Of a stretch of DNA of 64,000 bases, positions 43,007-52,750 are shown piece after piece. The first letter of the stretch is position 1. Each line of letters starts with the position of its first letter. The DNA lies in the NCBI RefSeq assembly GCF_015350805.1, contig NZ_JADKSG010000001.1, positions 1,410,413 to 1,474,412 on the forward strand, read 5' to 3'. This DNA comes from Herbiconiux sp. VKM Ac-1786. GTDB lineage: Bacteria; Actinomycetota; Actinomycetes; Actinomycetales; Microbacteriaceae. The position numbers were made by a program, and so were the translations under genes. Below the pieces are notes generated by a model, which was not told the DNA's origin, ran no database searches, and was given only the letters and a program-made list of their open reading frames with translations.

Positions 43007-43981
43007 TCAGGCGATCAAGTAGTCGTGCAGGGCCTCGTCGCGCAGCATGCCGAGCGCGCGGCGCTGGATCTGGCGGGCGCGCTCGCGCGAGACGCCGAGC
43101 ACGTCGCCGATCTGGTCGAACGACATCGGGTCCTCGCCGTCGAGACCGAAGCGCATGCAGACGACCCGGGCCTCACGGGGAGGCAGGGTGGCCAGCGCGA
43201 CCGAGAGGTCGTGGTGCTGCAGCGTGGCGGCGGCGGCGTCGAACGGCTGGGCCTGCGTGGTGTCCTCGATCAGGTCGCCGAGCTCGGCGTCGTCGTCTCC
43301 GACGGGGGTGTGGATCGAGACCGTGTCGCGACCGTGGCGGATGAGCTCCTGCACCTTGGCGGGCGGCAGGTCGACCGCGGCGGCCACCTCGTCGATGGAG
43401 GGCTCGCGGCCCAGCTCGATCATCAGCCGGCGCTGCATGCGGGTGATCGAGGAGATCTTCTCCGAGGTGTGCACCGGGATGCGGATGATGCGGCCGCTGT
43501 CGGCGAGGGCCCGGTTGATGGACTGCTTGATCCACCAGGAGCCGTAGGTCGAGAACTTGAAGCCGGCCTGGTAGTCGAACTTCTCGACGGCCCGCACGAG
43601 GCCGATGTTGCCCTCCTGGATCAGGTCGAGGAAGGGCAGGCCGCGCTCGAGGTAGCGCTTGGCGATCGAGACCACGAGACGGAGGTTCGCCTGGATGAGC
43701 TGGCGCTTGGCGGCCTGGCCGTCGCGGGCCAGGTACTGCAGCTCGCGCTTCAGGGTGGCGTCGATGACGGGGTTCTCGGCGAGCTTCGCGTCGGCGATGA
43801 CGCCGACCTCGATGCGGCGGCCGAGGTCGACCTCGTCCTCGGCGGTGAGAAGGGCGGTGCGCCCGATCTGGCGCAGGTAGTCCTTCACGGGGTCTTCGGA
43901 AGCCCCTCGGATGTCGCTCAGCCGTGCCTGCGGCTCGGCCTCGTCGATCTCCGGTGCGGTCGTGACTGTTGAGCGTGACAT
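43007..43981 (-). CDS. Group 2 (principal-like) RNA polymerase sigma factor
   Basis: A 324-residue sigma-70 protein. Region 1.2 is [21 protein letters not shown]; region 2 contains [30 protein letters not shown] (core [10 protein letters not shown]) and [17 protein letters not shown]; region 4.2 is [14 protein letters not shown]. It lacks the long acidic N-terminus of the housekeeping factor, so it is a SigB/HrdB-like alternative. I chose the ATG at 43981, with GGAG 6-7 nt upstream; an ATG two codons earlier abuts the RBS. It probably controls stationary-phase or stress genes. Confidence 0.92.
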   Translation of the reverse strand: MSRSTVTTAPEIDEAEPQARLSDIRGASEDPVKDYLRQIGRTALLTAEDEVDLGRRIEVGVIADAKLAENPVIDATLKRELQYLARDGQAAKRQLIQANLRLVVSIAKRYLERGLPFLDLIQEGNIGLVRAVEKFDYQAGFKFSTYGSWWIKQSINRALADSGRIIRIPVHTSEKISSITRMQRRLMIELGREPSIDEVAAAVDLPPAKVQELIRHGRDTVSIHTPVGDDDAELGDLIEDTTQAQPFDAAAATLQHHDLSVALATLPPREARVVCMRFGLDGEDPMSFDQIGDVLGVSRERARQIQRRALGMLRDEALHDYLIA

Positions 43982-44266
43982 CTTCATCTCCGTAACTACT
44001 TCGACTACTTCGCTTGCACTGCGACTGCAACCGAGCCGTGCGGTGCAGTGCGTTCATCCCGGTCGTATCGGCAGGCTAGCCCGCCTCCGCCTGTGCCCCC
44101 TAATGGGGACAAGGGGGGTTGACTTTCGTCGGCTTTAACGCCATGTATCTAGTTCGTCTAACTTCTCGTCTGTCAGAAGTTAAGTCAAGCGGCGTGCGGC
44201 TCAGTTCGTTTCACGACTTAAGATCGAGGGTGCGGCGCCCCTCGCGCACGCGGGAGGACGGGCCGG
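43982..44266. promoter_or_regulatory. Divergent regulatory region with inverted repeats
   Basis: This 285-bp region separates the sigma factor gene from the copper-associated operon and is unusually AT-rich around 44100-44225. TAACTTCT-N8-AGAAGTTA (44159-44182) is a perfect inverted repeat. GCACTGC (44016-44022) and GCAGTGC (44045-44051) form another in the sigma-gene leader. TAAGAT at 44219-44224 is a likely -10 for the plus-strand gene, which has a short leader and GGAGG RBS. No gene is seen. Confidence 0.5.
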
Positions 44267-44962
44267 ATGACGAGCAGGACGACGAGGGCCGCGCGCGGTC
44301 TCGCGGCCGCCTCGATCGCCCTGTTCCTCGCAGCTCTCTCGCACGTGGCGGCCGGGGGCGGGGCGCCCGGGCAGGCCGGAGCGGCGCTCGCCGCAGCCTT
44401 CGCCGCCCTCGTGTGCGTCGGTCTCGCCGGCCGCCGACTCTCGGTGCCGCGCCTGGCGATCGCGGTTCTGATCAGCCAGTTCGCCTTCCACCTGCTCTTC
44501 GCGGTCGGCAGCGGCACGGGGTCGGGGCTCGCCGTGGCGACGGCCCACCACCACGGTCGGCCGGTCTCGACCCTGGTTCCGGATGCCCTGCAGGACTCCC
44601 TCGCCGCCGCCCCCGCGCACGCCCACACCTCGGGCTGGATGTGGGCCTCGCACGCGGTCGCGGCCGTGCTGACGGTGCTCGTGCTGGCCCGCGGCGAGCT
44701 CGTCGCGCGGCGGCTCGTGGCGCTCGGCCGGCACCGTGTCTGGGAGCCCGTGCGGGTGCTCGCCGGACGGGTCGCCGGGGCGACGCTCGCCCGGCTGGCC
44801 GCGGTGCTGCACTCGGCGGTCACCGAGAATTCACCCGAGATCCACCGGCTGAGGCAGTTCAGCGTCGCGGTCGGGCCCGCCCTGAAGGAGTGGATGCTCG
44901 CGCTCGGCAGCCTCGGGCACCGGGGGCCGCCGCGGGCGCTCGCCGCGCATCCCTCGTTCTGA
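44267..44962 (+). CDS. Histidine-rich membrane protein at head of copper operon
   Basis: A 231-residue protein with about four to five helices. An exported loop carries TAHHHGR and PAHAHTSGWMWASH, suggesting metal binding. I recognise no characterised domain. Position directly before YcnI and CopC genes suggests a copper role. The start ATG follows GGGAGGACG at good spacing. The C-terminal part (about 150-231) is soluble and basic. Confidence 0.7.
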   Translation: MTSRTTRAARGLAAASIALFLAALSHVAAGGGAPGQAGAALAAAFAALVCVGLAGRRLSVPRLAIAVLISQFAFHLLFAVGSGTGSGLAVATAHHHGRPVSTLVPDALQDSLAAAPAHAHTSGWMWASHAVAAVLTVLVLARGELVARRLVALGRHRVWEPVRVLAGRVAGATLARLAAVLHSAVTENSPEIHRLRQFSVAVGPALKEWMLALGSLGHRGPPRALAAHPSF

Positions 44963-45035
44963 GCCCGGCCGGGTTCGGACGGTGCGGGTGCGCGCGCTCA
45001 CGCGACCCCTCACCACTTCGAACGGAATCGGAACC

Positions 45036-45830
45036 ATGACGACTCAGACCACTTCCCGGCGTGCCCGCACGACCGGAATCGCGACCCTCTCGGGTCTCGC
45101 CGCCCTCGCCCTCGCGATCGCGGCGCCGCTCTCGGCCAGCGCGCACGTGCGCGTCGACCCCGGACAGGCCTCTCCCGGCGGCTACACCACCCTCACCTTC
45201 AAGGTGCCGAACGAGTCGGCCACGGCGAGCACCACCTCGCTCACGGTCGACCTGCCGACGGACGCCCCCTTCACCAGCGTCAGCTACCAGCCCGTGCCCG
45301 GCTGGACCGCCGAGGTCACCGAGGCCGCGCTGCCCGAGCCGATCGAGGTCGGCGACGCCACCATCACCCAGGCGCCGGTCTCGGTCACCTGGACCGCGAC
45401 CGGCGAGGGCATCGGCGACGGGGAGTTCCAGCTCTTCCCGATCTCGGTCGGACCGGTGCCCGACACGGGGTCGATCGCGCTGCCCGCGCACCAGGGCTAC
45501 TCGGACGGCTCGGTCGTGGACTGGGACGAGCCGCTCGGCGACGACGGCTCGGAGCAGGAGCACCCGGCGCCCGTGCTGTACGTGAACGACGCCCCGCCGG
45601 TGGACGAGCACGCGGGGATGGCCCCGATGACGGCGGGCTCGGACGGGTCGGGATCGGGTTCGGCATCGGCCTCCGGGTCGGGACCGGACGACCTCGGGGC
45701 CCTCGGCCTCGGGTTCGGCATCGGCGGCTTCGTGCTGGGAGCGGCTGCCCTGGTGCTGGCGGGCGTCGCCCTCGTGCGCCGGCGCCCGTCGGCGTCCGGT
45801 GCCGCGGGAGCCGGGACGGCCGGCCGATGA
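45036..45830 (+). CDS. YcnI-like copper-binding protein (DUF1775)
   Basis: A 264-residue exported protein. A signal peptide ends at LSASA, so the mature protein begins with His (HVRVDPGQASPGGY), the copper ligand in YcnI. A conserved Trp in PVPGW also belongs to that site. The DUF1775 domain is followed by a Gly/Ser/Asp linker and a C-terminal transmembrane anchor (about 225-250). It would chaperone Cu2+ outside the membrane. I chose the ATG at 45036 (MTTQTTS). Its stop overlaps the copC start. Confidence 0.88.
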   Translation: MTTQTTSRRARTTGIATLSGLAALALAIAAPLSASAHVRVDPGQASPGGYTTLTFKVPNESATASTTSLTVDLPTDAPFTSVSYQPVPGWTAEVTEAALPEPIEVGDATITQAPVSVTWTATGEGIGDGEFQLFPISVGPVPDTGSIALPAHQGYSDGSVVDWDEPLGDDGSEQEHPAPVLYVNDAPPVDEHAGMAPMTAGSDGSGSGSASASGSGPDDLGALGLGFGIGGFVLGAAALVLAGVALVRRRPSASGAAGAGTAGR

Positions 45831-46465
45831 GGCGCCTGGTGCGCGGTCTGGCGGCGGGGGTGCTCGCGGCCGGGCTCGGCCTGGCGGGGCTCGTGGCGGG
45901 CGGCTCGGCCGCATCCGCCCACGACTTCCTCGTGTCGACCACACCGGCCGCCGACACGACGGTCAGCGAGGCACTGAGCGAGGTGTCGCTGACGTTCAAC
46001 GAGCCGCCGCTGACCGAGCTGGGGGCCGGCATCGCGATCCAGGTGAATGACCCGGCCGGGGCCACCGTCTCCAGCGGGGAGGTGTCGATCGTCGACAGCA
46101 CGCTCGGCATCGCTGTGGCACCGACCACGGTGGGCTCGTACACGGTGATCTGGCAGACCGTGTCGTCGGACGGGCATCCGGTGTCGGGGGAGTACACCTT
46201 CGACTACCAGGGGCCCGTGGCGGCGGCGCCGACGTCGGCCGCACCGACGTCGGCCGCACCGAGTGCGTCAGCGAGCGAGACGGCCGACGCCGAGCCGGTG
46301 GCACCGGATTCGTCGCCCGCGGCCACGGCGACACCCGAGGCCGCTGCGGCCGACGGCACCTCCGCGCTGCCGCTCGTGCTCGTCGGTGTCGGTGCGGCCG
46401 TGCTGCTGCTCGTCGCGGTCGTCGTGGTGCTGGCGGTCGTTCTGAGGCGGCGTCCCAGCGCCTGA
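45827..46465 (+). CDS. copC: CopC-domain copper resistance protein
   Basis: A 212-residue exported protein. The signal peptide ends ASA, and the mature N-terminal His (HDFLVSTTPAADT), together with the later SDGHPVSGEYTF, provides the Cu2+ site of CopC. A Ser/Thr/Pro/Ala-rich linker (about 130-180, with a short APTSA repeat) leads to a C-terminal transmembrane helix. The start overlaps the YcnI gene (ATGA). With YcnI it forms a periplasm-like copper relay at the outer face of the membrane. Confidence 0.9.
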   Translation: MRRLVRGLAAGVLAAGLGLAGLVAGGSAASAHDFLVSTTPAADTTVSEALSEVSLTFNEPPLTELGAGIAIQVNDPAGATVSSGEVSIVDSTLGIAVAPTTVGSYTVIWQTVSSDGHPVSGEYTFDYQGPVAAAPTSAAPTSAAPSASASETADAEPVAPDSSPAATATPEAAAADGTSALPLVLVGVGAAVLLLVAVVVVLAVVLRRRPSA

Positions 46466-46517
46466 GACGGCGGCCGGGGCGACCGGGCCGGCGCGGAGGT
46501 CGGAGTAGCCTGAGCGC

Positions 46518-46988
46518 GTGACGAGAGCGCGACGGGCCGACCACCTCCGGGCCGGGCCGGTGGCCCTCGTGGCCGCCGGGGGAGCCGTGGGCACGGCGCT
46601 GCGGGCCGGGATCGCGCTGGTCGTGCATCCGGTCGGCGGGTTCCCCGTGGCGATCTTCGGCATCAACATCGTGGGCGCCTTCGTGCTCGGGATGCTGCTG
46701 CAGGCGCTCACCGCGCGCGGCGCCGACACGGGGCGGCGGCGCACGCTGCGCCTGTTCGTCGGAACCGGGGTGCTCGGCGGGTTCACGACCTACAGCGCGC
46801 TGTCCTCCGACAGCGCCGTGCTGCTGACCTCGGGCGGCCTCGCGCTGGCCCTCGCCTACGGCCTCGCGACCGTGCTCCTCGGGGCCCTCGCGAGCTGGGG
46901 CGGCATCGCCCTGGGCGCGGCCCTCGGCAGTCCAGAGGGCCGCGACCGGATGCCCGTCGACTCCGACGCGTCGGGAGATCCGCGGTGA
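46518..46988 (+). CDS. crcB: Fluoride exporter CrcB, first subunit
   Basis: A 156-residue Fluc-type channel subunit with four helices. FGINIVGAFVLG and GTGVLGGFTTYSALSSD (core GGFTTYSA) are family signatures. Actinobacteria commonly encode two crcB genes whose products form a heterodimeric F- channel. The GTG is leaderless-type (TAGCCT at 46506-46511), so there is no room for a fluoride riboswitch. Both termini carry extra residues compared with the second subunit. Confidence 0.92.
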   Translation: MTRARRADHLRAGPVALVAAGGAVGTALRAGIALVVHPVGGFPVAIFGINIVGAFVLGMLLQALTARGADTGRRRTLRLFVGTGVLGGFTTYSALSSDSAVLLTSGGLALALAYGLATVLLGALASWGGIALGAALGSPEGRDRMPVDSDASGDPR

Positions 46989-47368
46989 CGCCGCTGCTGT
47001 TCCTCGCCGTGGCGGCGGCCGGGGGTGTCGGCGCGGCGCTGCGCTTCGTCCTGGACGGGGTGGTGCGGGCGCGCATCCGCTCGAGCTATCCCGTCGGGGT
47101 GACGATCATCAACGTGACGGGGTCGTTCCTGCTCGGGCTGCTGACCGGCCTCGCGCTGTCCCGGCTCGTCTCGGACGAGTGGCTGCTCGTGCTCGGAACG
47201 GGGCTGCTCGGCGGTTACACGACGTTCAGCACCGCGAGCTTCGAGACGGTTCGGCTGCTGCAGCTGCGCCGCCCGGGCGCCGCCCTGGCCAACGGGCTCG
47301 GGATGCTCGTGGCGTCGGTCGCGGTCGCGACCCTCGGCCTCTGGCTCGGCACCCTCCCCGCGTCCTGA
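46985..47368 (+). CDS. crcB: Fluoride exporter CrcB, second subunit
   Basis: A 127-residue Fluc subunit. TIINVTGSFLLG and GLLGGYTTFSTASFET are the conserved pore segments, including the Phe-box and track Thr residues. The GTG overlaps the first subunit's stop (GTGA), consistent with fixed stoichiometry of a heterodimer. It converges with the MFS gene after 54 bp. Confidence 0.93.
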   Translation: MTPLLFLAVAAAGGVGAALRFVLDGVVRARIRSSYPVGVTIINVTGSFLLGLLTGLALSRLVSDEWLLVLGTGLLGGYTTFSTASFETVRLLQLRRPGAALANGLGMLVASVAVATLGLWLGTLPAS

Positions 47369-47422
47369 CCACGGCCTCACCGCGGCGCGGGCCCGACCCG
47401 ACCAGACCCGACCCGGCCGCGG

Positions 47423-48769
47423 CTACGCGCGGGAGCGCACCGGGATGAGCAGCAGCAGCCCCGCGAGCAGCACCAGCGCGATCCCCGCGATGCCCCAGTA
47501 CTGCACGTTCGCCCCGGCGGGGCTCACGGCGGCGCCGATGCCGATGAACACCGTGAACATCGCCGGAGCCAGGAACGACGCGGCCCGCCCGGTGGTGGCG
47601 TAGAGCCCGAAGAGCTCGCCCTCCCGCCCGGCCGGGATGCGCCGCGACAGGAACGAGCGGCTCGCCGACTGCGCCGGGCCGACGAAGGCGCAGAGGGCGA
47701 GCCCGAAGGTCCAGAACACGACCTGCCCGCCGTCGTGCAGCGCGAACACGCACGCCGCGCAGACCAGCAGCCCCACCAGTGCCGTGACGATGACGGGCTT
47801 CGGCCCGAAGCGGTCGTCGAGCAGCCCCACCAGGATCGTCGACACCCCGGCCACCACGTTCGCCGCGATGGCGAAGATGATCACCTCGCCCGAGGTGAAG
47901 CCGAACGATCCGGCGGCGAGCACGCCACCGAAGGTGAACACGCCCGTCAGGCCGTCCCGGAAGACGGCGCTCGCGATCAGGAAGTACGCGGTCTGCCGGT
48001 CTTCGCGATAGAGCGTGCGGATGTGCCGGAACAGGATGCGGTACGACTCGACGATGCCCACGCGGGGCTCGGCGGCCCGGGCATCCGCCACCGGCCGGTT
48101 CTCGGGAACCGTCAGCAGCACGGGCAGCGCGAAGACGCCGAACCAGATCGCCGAGACCAGCACCGTCACGCGCACCGGCAGGCCGTCGGTCGAGGGCACG
48201 CCGAACAGCGCCGAGCCGCCGATCGGCTCGATGAAGCCGAAGTAGACGAACAGCAGCAGCACGATGCCGCCGACGTAGCCGAGCCCCCATCCCAGGCCCG
48301 AGACCTTGCCGACCGTCGCTTTCGTCGACACCTGCGAGAGCATCGCGTTGTAGTTCACCGAGGCGAACTCGAAGAAGATCGTGCCGACCGCGAGCAGGAT
48401 GAGCCCGAGCCAGAGGAACGAGGCGTCGGGCGCCACGAAGAACATCAGCGCCGACAGCAGCACCACGATGTAGGTGTTGACCGCGAGCCAGAGCTTGCGA
48501 CGGCCGCGCCGGTCGCTGCGCTGACCGGTGATGGGCGCGAGCAGGGCCACCAGCACGCCCGCGATCGTCATGGCGATGCCGAGCTGGGCCGACACCGCGG
48601 TCTCGCCGCCGAACGCGTCGCTGGTGAGGTAGACGGTGAACACGAAGGTCGTGATCACGGCGTTGAACGAGGCCGAGCCCCAGTCCCACAGCCCCCAGGC
48701 GAGCACGTGCCGACGCTGGGGCCGCACCGCGGCCGGGGACGTCTCTGTCAGGGGTGCGCCGTCGGTCAT
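47423..48769 (-). CDS. MFS transporter, UMF1 (Atg22-like) type
   Basis: A 448-residue 12-helix carrier. The opening LAWGLWDWGSASFNAVITTFVFT (core WGLWDWGSASFNAVI) is the UMF1 signature, and APITGQRSDRRGRRK is the MFS loop 2-3 motif. UMF1 relatives include vacuolar amino acid effluxers; bacterial substrates are mostly unknown. TACGGT (48781-48776) ends exactly 6 nt before the ATG, so it is leaderless-type. Confidence 0.88.
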   Translation of the reverse strand: MTDGAPLTETSPAAVRPQRRHVLAWGLWDWGSASFNAVITTFVFTVYLTSDAFGGETAVSAQLGIAMTIAGVLVALLAPITGQRSDRRGRRKLWLAVNTYIVVLLSALMFFVAPDASFLWLGLILLAVGTIFFEFASVNYNAMLSQVSTKATVGKVSGLGWGLGYVGGIVLLLFVYFGFIEPIGGSALFGVPSTDGLPVRVTVLVSAIWFGVFALPVLLTVPENRPVADARAAEPRVGIVESYRILFRHIRTLYREDRQTAYFLIASAVFRDGLTGVFTFGGVLAAGSFGFTSGEVIIFAIAANVVAGVSTILVGLLDDRFGPKPVIVTALVGLLVCAACVFALHDGGQVVFWTFGLALCAFVGPAQSASRSFLSRRIPAGREGELFGLYATTGRAASFLAPAMFTVFIGIGAAVSPAGANVQYWGIAGIALVLLAGLLLLIPVRSRA

Positions 48770-48903
48770 GGGGCTACCGTACTGCCGGCCGGTGAACAGG
48801 CGGTGGCGTGAAACGGCTCAGGATGCTCGCGCCGCACCCCGGTCATAAGAAGCTCTTAGCCGGGTCGAAGCCGGCCCTCGGGCGGCCGCCGTGGAATGGA
48901 GGC

Positions 48904-50130
48904 ATGACCGACAACGCCCCCCGTGATCTCCCGCCCTTCCCCGTTCTCACCAACCGCGCCGCCCGGCGGCGGAGCCGGCGCGGACGCGTCGCCATCGTCT
49001 CGAGCCTCGCCGCGTTCGGCGCCGCCACCCTGCTGATCGTCGGGGGCGCCTCGTACGCCTCCGGCCTCGCCGCCGCGACGGCCGCCTCGACCCAGACGGG
49101 CACGTCGTCGACCGTCGTCGAGCTGCCGTCGACGCAGCTGCCGGGCTCGGGCTACCCGTCGCCGTACGGGCGCGGGACGGGCTCGTCCTCGGGCGCCTCG
49201 ACCGGCACCCAGACCTCGGCGGTCGCCGCCTCCGCCGCCCAGACCGCCGGCGTCGTGACCATCGTCTCCGACCTCGGCTACCAGGGCGCCCAGTCGGCCG
49301 GCACGGGCATCGTGCTGACCTCCGACTGGATGATCCTCACGAACAACCACGTGATCGAGGGCTCCACGAGCATCCAGGTGACCGACGAGCTGACGGGCGA
49401 GAACTACTCCGCCACCGTCGTCGGCACCGACAAGACGAACGACATCGCCGTGCTGCAGCTCGACGGCGCGAGCGGCCTCACGACGGCCGCCCTCGACACC
49501 TCCGGCACCCTCGCGGCGGGCGACGCGGTCACGGCCGTCGGCAACGCCCAGGGCACGGGCGACCTCGTGGCCGCGGCCGGCACCGTCGCGGCGCTCGAGC
49601 AGACCATCACCACGCAGAGCGAGTACGGCATCTCGGGCGAGACCCTCGACGGGCTGATCCAGGTCGACGCCGACATCGTCTCGGGCGACTCCGGCGGCCC
49701 GCTGCTCGACGCCGACGGCGAGGTCGTGGGCATCGACACCGCGGCCTCCTCGGGCACGTCCGACATCACCGGCTTCGCGATCCCGATCCAGGATGCGCTC
49801 GACATCGTCGCCCAGATCGAGGCCGGCGCCGACACCGCCACCGTCGAGATCGGCTACCCGGGCTTCCTCGGCATCGGCGTGGCCGACACGGGCACGGGCG
49901 CCGGAGCGGGCGTCGCCTCGGTGATCGAGGGCACCCCCGCCGCATCCGCGGGTCTCACCGCCGGCGACGTCATCACCGCGGTGAACGGCACGGCGGTGGC
50001 CTCGGCGGAGGAGCTGACCGCGGTGCTCGGCGGAATGGAGCCCGGCGAGACGGTGTCGCTCGCGGTGACCACCGCATCCGGAACCAGTGGCACCGTGGAC
50101 GTCACCCTGATCGCCGGACCGGCAGCCTGA
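48904..50130 (+). CDS. HtrA/DegP-like serine protease with PDZ domain
   Basis: A 408-residue membrane-anchored protease. A transmembrane anchor (about 38-60) and a Ser/Thr/Gly linker precede a trypsin-like domain with His150 (TNNHVIEG), Asp180 (NDIAVL) and Ser263 (GDSGGPLL). A C-terminal PDZ domain (about 318-408) follows. I chose the ATG at 48904, which has GGAGG before it; an upstream in-frame ATG is unsupported. TAAGA-N3-TCTTA lies at 48846-48858. It would degrade or refold damaged proteins outside the membrane, and it sits beside the chaperone locus. Confidence 0.9.
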   Translation: MTDNAPRDLPPFPVLTNRAARRRSRRGRVAIVSSLAAFGAATLLIVGGASYASGLAAATAASTQTGTSSTVVELPSTQLPGSGYPSPYGRGTGSSSGASTGTQTSAVAASAAQTAGVVTIVSDLGYQGAQSAGTGIVLTSDWMILTNNHVIEGSTSIQVTDELTGENYSATVVGTDKTNDIAVLQLDGASGLTTAALDTSGTLAAGDAVTAVGNAQGTGDLVAAAGTVAALEQTITTQSEYGISGETLDGLIQVDADIVSGDSGGPLLDADGEVVGIDTAASSGTSDITGFAIPIQDALDIVAQIEAGADTATVEIGYPGFLGIGVADTGTGAGAGVASVIEGTPAASAGLTAGDVITAVNGTAVASAEELTAVLGGMEPGETVSLAVTTASGTSGTVDVTLIAGPAA

Positions 50131-50159
50131 CGCCGGGGAATACTGAGGGACCACTGAGA

Positions 50160-50243
50160 GTTGAGTCGTATGCACTCAAGTTTTGGCACCCGGACTTGAC
50201 GCCGGATGGCGCGGGTGGAAAACTTGAGCACACGAGGCTCAAG
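50160..50243 (+). promoter_or_regulatory. dnaK promoter flanked by two HAIR (HspR) operators
   Basis: GTTGAGT-N7-ACTCAAG (50160-50180) and CTTGAGC-N7-GCTCAAG (50223-50243) match the HAIR consensus CTTGAGT-N7-ACTCAAG. Between and overlapping them is a promoter with TTGACG (50196-50201), a 17-bp spacer and AAAACT (50219-50224). HspR bound at both sites would enclose the promoter. The transcript start would be near 50231, giving a leader of about 60 nt. Confidence 0.9.
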
Positions 50244-50293
50244 CCTCACAGGCTTTCAGTATTCAGCACTACCGACAGAAGGAGAACAGCCAC

Positions 50294-52165
50294 ATGGCTC
50301 GTGCAGTAGGAATCGACCTCGGTACCACCAACTCGGTGGTCGCCGTGCTCGAGGGTGGAGAGCCCACCGTCATCGCCAACGCGGAGGGCTTCCGCACCAC
50401 GCCCTCCGTCGTCGCGTTCGCCAAAGACGGGGAGGTGCTCGTCGGTGAGACCGCGAAGCGCCAGGCCGTCACCAACGTCGACCGCACCATCTCCAGCGTG
50501 AAGCGCCACATCGGCACCGACTGGAAGGCCGACATCGACGGCAAGAAGCTCACGCCGCAGGAGATCTCGGCCCGCATCCTGGGCAAGCTCAAGCGCGACG
50601 CCGAGTCGTACCTGGGCGACACCGTCACCGACGCCGTCATCACGGTGCCCGCGTACTTCAACGACTCGGAGCGCCAGGCCACGAAGGAGGCCGGCGAGAT
50701 CGCGGGCCTGAACGTGCTGCGCATCATCAACGAGCCCACCGCGGCCGCCCTGGCCTACGGCCTCGACAAGGGCAAGGAGGACGAGCTCATCCTCGTCTTC
50801 GACCTCGGTGGCGGAACGTTCGACGTCTCGCTGCTCGAAGTGGGCAAGGACGACGACTTCTCGACCATCCAGGTGCGCTCCACCTCGGGCGACAACCGCC
50901 TCGGCGGCGACGACTGGGACCAGCGGGTCGTCGAGTACCTGATCAAGCAGTTCAAGGACACCACGGGCGTCGACGTCTCGAAGGACAAGATCGCCCTGCA
51001 GCGCCTCAAGGAGGCCGCGGAGCAGGCCAAGAAGGAGCTCTCCTCGGGCATGTCGGCCAGCATCACGCTGCCCTACCTCTCGCTCACCGAGAACGGCCCC
51101 GCCAACCTCGACGCCACCCTCACCCGCGCCAAGTTCGAGGAGCTGACGAGCGACCTGCTCGCCCGCACCGAGAAGCCCTTCCGCGACGTGATCGCCGAGG
51201 CCGGTGTGTCGGTCAACGACATCGCCCACGTGGTGCTCGTCGGTGGATCGACCCGTATGCCCGCCGTGGTCGAGCTCGTCAAGAAGCTCACCGGTGGAAA
51301 AGACCCGAACAAGGGCGTCAACCCCGATGAGGTCGTCGCCGTCGGCGCCGCCCTCCAGGCCGGCGTGCTGAAGGGTGAGCGCAAGGACGTGCTGCTCATC
51401 GACGTCACCCCGCTGTCCCTCGGCATCGAGACCAAGGGCGGCATCATGACGAAGCTGATCGAGCGCAACACCGCGATCCCGACCAAGCGCAGCGAGACCT
51501 TCACGACCGCCGACGACAACCAGCCGTCGGTCGCCATCCAGGTCTTCCAGGGCGAGCGCGAGTTCACCCGCGACAACAAGAACCTGGGCACCTTCGAGCT
51601 CACCGGCATCGCCCCGGCCCCCCGCGGCATCCCGCAGGTGGAGGTCACCTTCGACATCGACGCGAACGGCATCGTGCACGTCTCGGCGAAGGACAAGGGC
51701 ACCGGCAAGGAGCAGTCGATGACCATCACGGGCGGCTCGTCGCTGCCCAAGGAGGACATCGAGCGCATGGTGCGCGAGGCCGAGGAGCACGCCGCCGAGG
51801 ACAAGGCGCGCCGCGAGGCCGCCGAGGTGCGCAACCAAGCCGAGACGCTCGCGTACTCGACCGACAAGCTCATCAAGGACAACGCCGACAAGCTGCCCGA
51901 CGACGTGAAGAACGACGTGCAGGCCGATGTCGACGCCCTCAAGACCGCGCTCGCGGGTGAGGACGACGGGGCCGTGAAGACCGCGTTCGACAAGCTCAAC
52001 GAGAGCCAGCAGAAGCTCGGCCAGGCCATCTATGCTTCTGCACAGGCCGACGCCGCGGCGCCTGCCGGCGAGCAGGGGGAGCCGACCGAGTCGACGTCGA
52101 ACAACGACGACGACGTGGTCGACGCCGAGGTCGTCGAAGACGAAGACGAGCCGAAGGGCAAGTAA
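50294..52165 (+). CDS. dnaK: Chaperone DnaK (Hsp70)
   Basis: A 623-residue Hsp70. The ATPase domain opens [21 protein letters not shown] (core [11 protein letters not shown]) and contains [16 protein letters not shown]. The substrate domain follows from about residue 365, with a disordered acidic tail ([16 protein letters not shown]). It folds and protects client proteins with GrpE and DnaJ, and as co-repressor helps HspR in actinobacteria. The RBS is AGAAGGAGA. It is the first gene of the HspR-controlled operon. Confidence 0.98.
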   Translation: MARAVGIDLGTTNSVVAVLEGGEPTVIANAEGFRTTPSVVAFAKDGEVLVGETAKRQAVTNVDRTISSVKRHIGTDWKADIDGKKLTPQEISARILGKLKRDAESYLGDTVTDAVITVPAYFNDSERQATKEAGEIAGLNVLRIINEPTAAALAYGLDKGKEDELILVFDLGGGTFDVSLLEVGKDDDFSTIQVRSTSGDNRLGGDDWDQRVVEYLIKQFKDTTGVDVSKDKIALQRLKEAAEQAKKELSSGMSASITLPYLSLTENGPANLDATLTRAKFEELTSDLLARTEKPFRDVIAEAGVSVNDIAHVVLVGGSTRMPAVVELVKKLTGGKDPNKGVNPDEVVAVGAALQAGVLKGERKDVLLIDVTPLSLGIETKGGIMTKLIERNTAIPTKRSETFTTADDNQPSVAIQVFQGEREFTRDNKNLGTFELTGIAPAPRGIPQVEVTFDIDANGIVHVSAKDKGTGKEQSMTITGGSSLPKEDIERMVREAEEHAAEDKARREAAEVRNQAETLAYSTDKLIKDNADKLPDDVKNDVQADVDALKTALAGEDDGAVKTAFDKLNESQQKLGQAIYASAQADAAAPAGEQGEPTESTSNNDDDVVDAEVVEDEDEPKGK

Positions 52166-52168
52166 GCC

Positions 52169-52750
52169 ATGACTGACGACAACCAGAACGGTCGTCAGCC
52201 TGCTGACGAGTCGGGGGCCTCCGAGCAGGAGACCCCCGACTCCGGGTTCATCCAGGCTGAAGGACCGGACGTGGAGACCTCGCTCTCCGACGCCGACCTC
52301 TCGTTCCTCTCGGGGCAGAGCTCGGCCGACGAGCTGGCCGCCGAGCGGCTGGCCGACCTGCAGCGGGTGACCGCGGAGTACGCCAACTACCGCAAGCGCA
52401 CCGAGGCGAACCGCGACAGCGATCGCGAGCGCGCCGTCGGTGACGTCGTGAAGGTGCTGCTGCCCGTGCTCGACGACCTCGACCGGGCTGCGAAGCACGG
52501 CGACCTCGAGGAGGGCGGTCCGTTCACCGCGATCGCCGGCAAGCTCCGCTCGGCCGTCGAGCGCGTGGGCCTCAAGCCCTTCGCGACCGCGGGCGAGGAG
52601 TTCGACCCCCAGATCCACGAGGCGATCTTCCAGCAGCCCACCGCCGACGTGACGGCTCCGACCGTCGCCGACGTGGTGGAGTCGGGCTACTACCTCGGGT
52701 CAACGCTGCTGCGCGCCGCCAAGGTCGTGGTGGCGGTGCCCAATGGCTAG
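52169..52750 (+). CDS. grpE: Nucleotide exchange factor GrpE
   Basis: A 193-residue GrpE. An acidic disordered N-terminus (about 1-55) precedes the long dimerisation helix (LQRVTAEYANYRKRTEANRD) and the beta domain with EEFDPQIHEAIFQQPT. It releases ADP from DnaK. It begins 3 bp after dnaK and its stop lies 8 bp inside dnaJ, so the three genes are co-translated. Confidence 0.96.
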   Translation: MTDDNQNGRQPADESGASEQETPDSGFIQAEGPDVETSLSDADLSFLSGQSSADELAAERLADLQRVTAEYANYRKRTEANRDSDRERAVGDVVKVLLPVLDDLDRAAKHGDLEEGGPFTAIAGKLRSAVERVGLKPFATAGEEFDPQIHEAIFQQPTADVTAPTVADVVESGYYLGSTLLRAAKVVVAVPNG

